NCBI GenBank assembly: GCA_036404255.1
Contig: DASWOP010000031.1
Location: 1-41,069 of the forward strand
Source of the DNA: JARLFX01 sp036404255
Lineage (GTDB): Bacteria; Acidobacteriota; Terriglobia; Terriglobales; Acidobacteriaceae
Direction of reading: 5' to 3'
Length of the DNA stretch: 41,069 bases
Part shown: one piece after another, positions 34,359 to 41,069 of the stretch
Numbering within the stretch: the stretch's first letter is position 1
Layout: the number at the start of each line of letters is the position of its first letter
The notes under the pieces: model-generated
The model's input: only the letters and a program-made list of their open reading frames with translations
Database searches by the model: none
Told to the model about the DNA's origin: nothing
Position numbers and translations under genes: made by a program

Positions 34359-36071
34359 TTACTCGAAAGAAACCTGGTTAAGGTGTCGCCCCTGCGGATC
34401 GTACATATGCACGGAGCAGGCGAGACACGGATCAAAGGAATGAATGGTACGCAGTAACTCCACTGGTTGGTTGAGATCTGCTACCGGTGTACCGATCAGC
34501 GCTTCTTCATACGATGACCGCTGTCCCTGCGCATCGCGTGGTGAGCCATTCCATGTCGTTGGTACAACCAACTGATAGTTCGCGATCTTGCCCTTATGGA
34601 TTTTTATGTAGTGCGCCAGCGCGCCCCGCGGAGCTTCTACCAGGCCAACGCCCTCTGCATCCTCCGGCCACGTCTTCGGCTCCCACTTCTCACCGTTGAA
34701 GGTCGAGGTCTCGTGAATCTTCACCCGCTCCATCAGTTGCGCGAAGTAATCCTTCAGCCAGCCCAGCGCCAGTTCAGCATCCAGTGCGCGTGCTGCCGTG
34801 CGGCCCAGTGTAGAGAAAAGTGCTTCCACCGGAGCACCCAGCTTGCCCAGCGTCTGTTTCACCACCTCGCGGATATCGTTGTTTCCCGCCGCATAGCCAA
34901 CCACCAGCCGCGACAGCGGCCCAACCTCCATCGCATGCTCTTTCCACCGCGGAGTCTTGATGAATGAATACTGCTCGTAACCTTCCAGTGTCTCAAAAGG
35001 CGGCTTCGGTCCGTTATAGTTCAGCTCGGTCTCGCCCTTCCACGGATGCAGTCCCTCGTTTCTTCCGCCCGCATAGCTATACCAGGAGTGTGCAATGTAC
35101 TCCTTGATCTCCTGGTCGTCGCGCGCATTCACCGGATGCACCGTGCTCAGGTCGCGGTTTAACACGGCGCCCCTCGGATACCGGAATGACTCTGGCTGGC
35201 CGTAACCCCGAGTCGGAAAGTCGCCATACGCAAGATAGTTCTTTAGTCCCCCGCCATACTTCGTCCAGTCTTTGTAGAACGAAGCAATCGTAAGGCAGTC
35301 AGGAATGTACACTTCAGTCACAAACTCATTCGCCTGGGCGATGAGCTTGGCAACCAGGTTCAGCCGCTCGGAATTGATCGCCGCAACTTCATCCGTATCG
35401 ATAGAGCACGGAACGCCGCCCACCAGAAAATTCGGGTGTGGATTCTTGCCGCCGAAAACGGTGTGGATCTTCACCACATCTCTCTGCCACTCCAGCGCAT
35501 CCAGATAATGCGCCACCGCGATCAGGTTCACCTCCGGCGGTAATTTATATGCCGGATGCCCCCAGTAACCGTTGGCGAAGATGCCCATCCCGGTCTCCGC
35601 GAACTTCTTCACCTTGGCCTGCACCTCGGTGAAATACGCCGTCGTATTCTTGTCCCACTTGGAGTAGCTCTGTGCCAGTGCCGATGCCTTCGCCGGATCA
35701 GCCTTTAGCGAATTCACCACATCCACCCAGTCGAGCGCATGCAAATGGTAGAAGTGCACCACGTGGTCGTGCAGATACTGCGTCGACAGCATGATATTGC
35801 GCACCAGATCCGCTGTAGGTGGAATCGTGATTCCCAGCGCATCTTCCACCGCGCGCACACTCGCCAGCGAATGGATGCTGGTACACACACCGCAGACGCG
35901 TCCCGTAATGGCCCATGCATCGCGCGGATCGCGGCCAATCAATATCTTCTCCAGCCCGCGCACCATAGTGCCTGCGCTGAATGCGTCCGTGATTACGCCA
36001 TTCTCTACGACTGCTTCAATGCGCAGATGGCCTTCAATTCGCGTTACCGGATCAACAACAATACGTGCCAT
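34359..36071 (-). CDS. [NiFe]-hydrogenase large (catalytic) subunit, group 1
   Basis: Carries the Ni-Fe active site for H2 oxidation. The 570-aa product starts at 36071 behind GAGGGG and opens with VDPVTRIEGHLRIE, the N-terminal signature. The four active-site cysteines are present: Cys60 and Cys63 in GRVCGVCTSIHS, Cys549 and Cys552 in DPCLACSVH. The protein continues 15 residues past His555 (MYDPQG... to ...VSFE), the tail removed by the protease encoded two genes downstream. It follows the small subunit by 9 nt. The L1 and L2 motifs fit group 1 membrane-bound uptake enzymes. It would be moved to the periplasm as a passenger of the Tat-targeted small subunit. Confidence 0.95.
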   Translation of the reverse strand: MARIVVDPVTRIEGHLRIEAVVENGVITDAFSAGTMVRGLEKILIGRDPRDAWAITGRVCGVCTSIHSLASVRAVEDALGITIPPTADLVRNIMLSTQYLHDHVVHFYHLHALDWVDVVNSLKADPAKASALAQSYSKWDKNTTAYFTEVQAKVKKFAETGMGIFANGYWGHPAYKLPPEVNLIAVAHYLDALEWQRDVVKIHTVFGGKNPHPNFLVGGVPCSIDTDEVAAINSERLNLVAKLIAQANEFVTEVYIPDCLTIASFYKDWTKYGGGLKNYLAYGDFPTRGYGQPESFRYPRGAVLNRDLSTVHPVNARDDQEIKEYIAHSWYSYAGGRNEGLHPWKGETELNYNGPKPPFETLEGYEQYSFIKTPRWKEHAMEVGPLSRLVVGYAAGNNDIREVVKQTLGKLGAPVEALFSTLGRTAARALDAELALGWLKDYFAQLMERVKIHETSTFNGEKWEPKTWPEDAEGVGLVEAPRGALAHYIKIHKGKIANYQLVVPTTWNGSPRDAQGQRSSYEEALIGTPVADLNQPVELLRTIHSFDPCLACSVHMYDPQGRHLNQVSFE

Positions 36072-36080
36072 GGCCCCTCG

Positions 36081-37166
<1,086 letters not shown>

Positions 37167-37195
37167 GCCCACCTCGTTAACACCCACGCGACCGC

Positions 37196-37232
37196 AAGCC
37201 CCTGATTGTGACGTACTCCACACTCGGGGCTT
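37196..37232. repeat. Inverted repeat in the hydrogenase upstream region
   Basis: AAGCCCC (37196-37202) and GGGGCTT (37226-37232) are perfectly complementary over 7 bp, with an inner TGTG/CACA pairing in the 23-nt loop. It lies 30-66 nt upstream of the small-subunit start and may be a leader hairpin; on the plus strand it is followed by TT and could act as a weak terminator. Confidence 0.35.
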
Positions 37233-37277
37233 TTCCCATCACGTTCAGCGATAATAGGCACCCTAAACACCAAGGGA

Positions 37278-37293
37278 TGTGATGGCGATCACG
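37278..37293. promoter_or_regulatory. CRP/FNR-family binding-site candidate upstream of the hydrogenase operon
   Basis: TGTGAT, 4-nt spacer GGCG, then ATCACG: fifteen of sixteen positions fit the CRP core TGTGA-N6-TCACA. Its centre is about 120 bp upstream of the small-subunit ATG, and no other minus-strand gene intervenes. CRP/FNR-type regulators commonly control hydrogenases in response to oxygen or carbon state. Binding is inferred. Confidence 0.45.
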
Positions 37294-37385
37294 TTGCTGC
37301 GCCATTATTTTCAGGTACGCCGATACAACAACATAGCGGCCGGGCAGCCGCACTTAACAGCTATGAAGGTCAGCGAAACATCACA

Positions 37386-38324
37386 TTATTTTCCGGGGAA
37401 AGCCCGAATCAGCGTGCAACCGGGATCACTCTGCACTACGGCTGCGGTGGCGCCCGCAGGAATCACAGTAGCCTTTCCGCGCTCCAGGGGCAGCGATTCT
37501 CCATCGCAGGTCAGCGTTGCACTGCCACTCAGCACCACCAGAATCTGCGGCACCCTCATCGCCCCAAACGTATGCGTATGCCCTGCCGTCAACTCAAAGC
37601 GGTCAACGGTGAAGTACTTTTCCTGGATCAGCCGCGTAAAGCCCTCGACCTGGACCGGCGCTACCTTGCCCGCCCGCGTCTTCGGCTTCATCACCCGCAG
37701 CGCATCGTCCACGTGCAGCTCACGCGGACGCCCATAGTCATACAGCCGGTAGGTAATGTCGCTGGTCTGTTGTGTCTCCAGTATTGTCAATCCGCCGCCG
37801 ATAGCGTGCACCGTACCCGCATCCACAAAGATCATGTCGCCGGGCGTCACCGGGAGCCACCGCATGCGCTCTTCCAACGTGTGATTGTCCACGGCCTCGC
37901 GAATCTCCTTCGGCCCTGTGCCCTCGGTAAATCCCAGTGCAACCGCAGCCTCTGGCTCGGCATCCAGTACGTACCAGCACTCCGTCTTACCCCGCGGATA
38001 GCCCACCTGTTGTGCAAAAGCATCATCCGGATGCACCTGCAGCGAGAGCTTCTCCTTAGGCGCCAGCAGCTTGAGCAGCAGCGGGAACTCGGCTTCGGCA
38101 TCGTCGCCCAGAATCTCTGCGGCGTGCGCCTTCACCACATCGGCAAAGCGCCCACCTGCCCACGGGCCGGTCTCCACCACGCAATCCTCGCCGGTCAGCC
38201 ACGATTCTCCAACTGGCTCCTCAAAAATCTTGCCGTCATACCACCGGCTCCAATCCTTCGTGCCCCAGATCCGAGGCGAAAAAAACGGGGCGAGACGAAA
38301 CGGAGAGGCGATCTTCGAGGACAT
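37386..38324 (-). CDS. Mannose-6-phosphate isomerase, class I (short form)
   Basis: Zinc-dependent cupin isomerase predicted to interconvert mannose-6-phosphate and fructose-6-phosphate. The 312-aa size is that of the short bacterial class I form. Zinc-ligand motifs are visible: QVHPDD with the preceding KEKLSL, the Glu in GKTECWYVL, and the His in DAGTVHAIGGG followed by the catalytic-site segment ILETQQTSDITYRLYDYGR. AAGGA lies just upstream of the ATG. It is 39 nt downstream of xylulokinase and probably co-transcribed with it and the aldose epimerase. Why a mannose enzyme sits in a xylose operon is unclear; it could serve mannose from hemicellulose, or act on another aldose. Confidence 0.9.
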   Translation of the reverse strand: MSSKIASPFRLAPFFSPRIWGTKDWSRWYDGKIFEEPVGESWLTGEDCVVETGPWAGGRFADVVKAHAAEILGDDAEAEFPLLLKLLAPKEKLSLQVHPDDAFAQQVGYPRGKTECWYVLDAEPEAAVALGFTEGTGPKEIREAVDNHTLEERMRWLPVTPGDMIFVDAGTVHAIGGGLTILETQQTSDITYRLYDYGRPRELHVDDALRVMKPKTRAGKVAPVQVEGFTRLIQEKYFTVDRFELTAGHTHTFGAMRVPQILVVLSGSATLTCDGESLPLERGKATVIPAGATAAVVQSDPGCTLIRAFPGK

Positions 38325-38363
38325 GGCTTCCTTATAGTGATGGATTCAGCGCTGGGTGCGCTG

Positions 38364-39851
38364 TTAGCCAATTGTAATCTGTCGCAGCGCCGGATAGATG
38401 CGCCGGTACTCCTCATAGGCTGCCGCCATCACATCCGCATGTTTCGGCTGGATCTCTTCCCTCACCTGGATCGTCGCGCCGCAGGCATCTTCCACGCTCG
38501 CCCACGCACCCACACCCGTCCCGGCCAGCAGCGCAGCGCCAAACGCGCCACCCTCCTGCGCCTCCAGCAGTTCCACCGCATGCCCGTAAACATCCGCCTG
38601 GATCGCAGCCCACAGCGGACTGCTCGCGCCCCCACCACCCAGCCGAATCCGTTCCACCGGAATGCCAAGCTGCTTGAAGAGCGTAAAGCTGTCCTGCAGG
38701 CTGAACGCCACACCTTCCATCACCGCGCGAACAAAGTGCGCCCGCCGATGCGAAGCCGTGATGCCAACAAACGCCGCCCGCGCATTCGGATCAAGGTGGG
38801 GCGTCCGCTCGCCAAACAGATACGGCGCCCAGAACAACCCCTCTGACCCCGCTGGTACGCTAGACGCCTGCGAAGTCAGTTCGTCGTACCTGCTCGTCGT
38901 GCCGTCATCATGCCGCGCAAACGTATCGCGGAAGTAGCGCAGCGAAAGCCCCGCCCCGTTCGTCACACCCATCACGTGCCAAAGCCCCGGCGCAGCGTGG
39001 CAAAACGTATGCAGCCGCCCCCTCGGGTCTTTAATCGGCTCGCCGGTCGAGGCAAATACCACGCCCGATGTACCAATCGTCGCGCTGACCGACCCCGGAG
39101 CCACAATGCCCATGCCGACCGCACCCGCGCCCTGATCCCCTGCCCCAGCCACCACCGGCGTACCCGCCGCCAATCCCGTTGCAGAAGCGCCAGCCTGGCT
39201 GACATGCGCGCAAACCTCCGGCCCTTCAAACAGCCGCGGCAGCCACTTCATCGGGATACCCGCAGCATCCGCCACCTCCGCAGACCACTTCCGATGGGTT
39301 ACATCGAGCAGCAGCGTACCCGATGCCTCCTGCATGTCCATCGCATACTCACCCGTCATGCGATAGCGCACATAGTCCTTCGGGCAAAGCACGTGCTCGA
39401 TGCCTTTGAAGATCTCCGGCTGATGCTCCCTCACCCACAGCAGCTTAGTCAGGGTAAAGTTCGGCAGCGCCGGATTGCTCGTCAACTCGATGATGCGTTC
39501 GTAGCCAATACGCTCGTTCAGCCAGTCGCACTGCGGCTGCGTCCGCTGATCGCACCAGATCAGCGCCGGGCGCAGCACCTCGCCGCGCCCATCCATCATC
39601 ACGCAGCCGTGCATCTGCCCCGTCAGTCCAATCGAGCGGATATCGCTTGCGTTGCCGCCAGTCTCCTTCAGCACGCCGTGGATCGATGCCTTCGCCGCCC
39701 GCCACCAGTCTTCCGGCTCCTGCTCGGCCCAGCCAATCTGCGGCGAACTGATGGGCACGTGCTCCGTAGAGCACGCCGCCACCACCTTGCCGCTCGCATC
39801 CACCAGCACCGCGCGTGTCCCGCCGGTGCCAACATCGATCCCCAGAAACAT
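38364..39851 (-). CDS. xylB: Xylulokinase
   Basis: FGGY-family sugar kinase converting D-xylulose to D-xylulose-5-phosphate, the entry to the pentose phosphate pathway. The 495-aa product shows the N-terminal phosphate-binding motif GIDVGTGGTRAVLVD, the xylulokinase-specific GLTGQMHGCV, IWCDQRT, the catalytic Asp in AGAGDQGAGAVG and the C-terminal LGGGGASSPLW adenosine-binding segment. It begins 2 nt after the aldose-epimerase stop, indicating co-transcription. It would take the xylose released by the GH3, GH43 and GH30 enzymes elsewhere in the window, after isomerization; no xylose isomerase gene is present here. Confidence 0.93.
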   Translation of the reverse strand: MFLGIDVGTGGTRAVLVDASGKVVAACSTEHVPISSPQIGWAEQEPEDWWRAAKASIHGVLKETGGNASDIRSIGLTGQMHGCVMMDGRGEVLRPALIWCDQRTQPQCDWLNERIGYERIIELTSNPALPNFTLTKLLWVREHQPEIFKGIEHVLCPKDYVRYRMTGEYAMDMQEASGTLLLDVTHRKWSAEVADAAGIPMKWLPRLFEGPEVCAHVSQAGASATGLAAGTPVVAGAGDQGAGAVGMGIVAPGSVSATIGTSGVVFASTGEPIKDPRGRLHTFCHAAPGLWHVMGVTNGAGLSLRYFRDTFARHDDGTTSRYDELTSQASSVPAGSEGLFWAPYLFGERTPHLDPNARAAFVGITASHRRAHFVRAVMEGVAFSLQDSFTLFKQLGIPVERIRLGGGGASSPLWAAIQADVYGHAVELLEAQEGGAFGAALLAGTGVGAWASVEDACGATIQVREEIQPKHADVMAAAYEEYRRIYPALRQITIG

Positions 39852-39853
39852 CG

Positions 39854-40972
39854 TTACTCCTTCGCCGTCCCGAAGCGGAAGACCGTGACCGTGTGATACG
39901 TCTCACCCGGCTTCAACTCCGTCGAAGCAAACGCCGGATGGTTCGGGGCATCCGGAAAGTGCTGCGTCTCCAGGCAGAAGCCGGAGTGCTTCACATACTT
40001 CGCGCCAAAACGCCCCGTCAGCGTGCCATCCAAAAAGTTCCCCGAGTAGAACTGCACACCTGGCTCCGTCGTAAGCACCGTCAGGGTACGTCCGCTCAGC
40101 GGGTCAACCGCATGCGCAGCCTCGCGCAGACCGTCCTTACCCACGGGGCTGTTGAGCACAAAGTTGTGGTCATAACCTCCCGCCAGCTTCAGTTGCTCGT
40201 TCTCCTGATCGATGCGCGCGCCGATTGCCGTCACCTTGGTGAAATCAAACGGCGTGCCGGCCACTGGTGCCAGTTCGCCCGTTGGGATCAGCCCTGCATC
40301 GATCGGCGTATAGCGGTCTGCCTTGATGGTCAGCTTTTCATTCAGCACCGTTCCCTCCCCGTTACCGGCAAGATTGAAATAGCTATGGTTGGTCAGATTC
40401 ACCACCGTCGGCTTCGTCGTCGTTGCGCTGTATGCAATACGCAGCGAAGAATTCTCCAGCGTGTAGCGCACATGCACCGTCAGCTCACCGGGAAATCCCT
40501 GGTCGCCGTCCGGGCTCACCAGCGTCAGTTCCACACCATTCGTAATCTCGTGGGCCTTCCAAACCTTCTTGTCGAAGCCCACGGTTCCGCCGTGCAGAGA
40601 GTTCGCACCATTGTTCAATGGAATGTGAAACTCTTTGCCATCAAGCTTGAACGTGCCCTTCGCAATGCGGTTTCCATAGCGGCCCACGATGGCCCCGGCG
40701 TAGGTCGTATTACTCTCCAGCACGTAACCATCCATGCTGTCGAAACCCAGCACCACATCCGCCTTCTTGCCATTGCGATCCGGTGCGTCAATGCTGACCA
40801 CGTGCGCGCCATATGTGATCACCTGCACAGTGAGCTGAGCATTTTTCAACGTGTAAAGATCAACCGCCTCACCGAGCGGCGACTTGCCCCACGGAGCCTT
40901 GGTGACAGAAGCGTGCGCAAACGACACTGCAGGCACCATCATGGCTGCCAATATCAAGCTATGCATAATCAT
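39854..40972 (-). CDS. Exported aldose 1-epimerase (mutarotase)
   Basis: Interconverts alpha and beta anomers of free sugars such as xylose, glucose or galactose. I choose the ATG at 40972 (GAGG 9 nt upstream), giving 372 aa; the frame extends to a TTG at 40987. A signal peptide (about residues 1-20, ending FAHAS) predicts a periplasmic location. GalM motifs are clear: YAGAIVGRYGNRIAKG, NNGANSLHGG, the catalytic His in LTNHSYFNLAG and the catalytic Glu in CLETQHFPDAPNHP. It is the first visible gene of the epimerase-xylulokinase-PMI operon. Because retaining and inverting glycosidases release different xylose anomers, a periplasmic mutarotase would smooth uptake; that role is inferred. Confidence 0.92.
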   Translation of the reverse strand: MIMHSLILAAMMVPAVSFAHASVTKAPWGKSPLGEAVDLYTLKNAQLTVQVITYGAHVVSIDAPDRNGKKADVVLGFDSMDGYVLESNTTYAGAIVGRYGNRIAKGTFKLDGKEFHIPLNNGANSLHGGTVGFDKKVWKAHEITNGVELTLVSPDGDQGFPGELTVHVRYTLENSSLRIAYSATTTKPTVVNLTNHSYFNLAGNGEGTVLNEKLTIKADRYTPIDAGLIPTGELAPVAGTPFDFTKVTAIGARIDQENEQLKLAGGYDHNFVLNSPVGKDGLREAAHAVDPLSGRTLTVLTTEPGVQFYSGNFLDGTLTGRFGAKYVKHSGFCLETQHFPDAPNHPAFASTELKPGETYHTVTVFRFGTAKE

Positions 40973-41069
40973 CGGTATGGTCCTCAATCCGCCCGCGAAG
41001 GCATTTTATCTACGGCCCAAAACTCCGGGCAAATGGCTAGGAATGGCGATACATCTTCCAGCCCAGGTA

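Noticed and set aside
37279..38846. Long plus-strand frames across the hydrogenase upstream region, PMI and xylulokinase genes (for example 37572-38846)
   Set aside because: They are antisense to well-recognised genes and have Arg/His-rich shadow composition.

Overview
The window looks like chromosomal DNA of a soil or plant-litter Acidobacteriota (Terriglobus/Granulicella/Edaphobacter-like). This rests on gene content: a very large TonB-dependent receptor with an N-terminal carboxypeptidase-regulatory-like domain, long NHL/Ig-repeat secreted proteins, an acidobacterial-style OmpA-like protein, and moderately GC-rich coding. The taxonomic call is inference; no rRNA, tRNA, IS element, phage gene or CRISPR array was seen.

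Layout. (1) 204-9639, minus strand: a secreted NHL/Ig-repeat protein, the TonB-dependent receptor and a GH30 xylanase-like lipoprotein. (2) 9979-19642, plus strand, divergent from (1): a tightly packed glucuronoxylan operon of GH3 beta-xylosidase, GH67 alpha-glucuronidase with a CBM-like tail, Tat-exported GH30, D-mannonate dehydratase (ManD) and GH43, with stop/start overlaps at the first two junctions. (3) 19650-20891, minus: a ROK-family repressor. (4) 21206-25072, plus: an SDR oxidoreductase, an SGNH/GDSL esterase and a GH35-like glycosidase. (5) 25265-29521, minus: an OmpA-like barrel protein and a five-Ig ice-binding-type (DUF3494) lipoprotein with a hairpin-rich upstream region. (6) 30481-32956: an MscS channel and a glycerate 2-kinase, convergent. 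(7) 33138-37166, minus: a [NiFe]-hydrogenase operon (small subunit, large subunit, cytochrome b, maturation protease). (8) 37386-40972, minus: periplasmic aldose 1-epimerase, xylulokinase and a mannose-6-phosphate-isomerase-type protein.

How it fits together. Regions 1-4 read as one polysaccharide utilization locus for glucuronoxylan. GH30 enzymes cut the backbone, the receptor imports oligomers, GH67 removes (methyl)glucuronate, GH3/GH43 release xylose and arabinose, the GDSL protein may remove acetyl groups, and SDR plus ManD suggest fructuronate to mannonate to 2-keto-3-deoxygluconate. Region 8 carries xylose onward through xylulokinase. No SusD-like gene is present. The same 21-bp palindromic operator design appears in the region 1/2 divergent promoter and in the ROK/SDR divergent promoter, so the ROK protein is the natural candidate regulator of the whole locus.

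The hydrogenase small subunit has the six-cysteine proximal-cluster pattern of O2-tolerant enzymes, and its upstream region has a CRP/FNR-type palindrome. The least explained parts are the hairpin array upstream of the ice-binding gene, a membrane hairpin that interrupts the last Ig domain of the NHL protein, and the shared operator.
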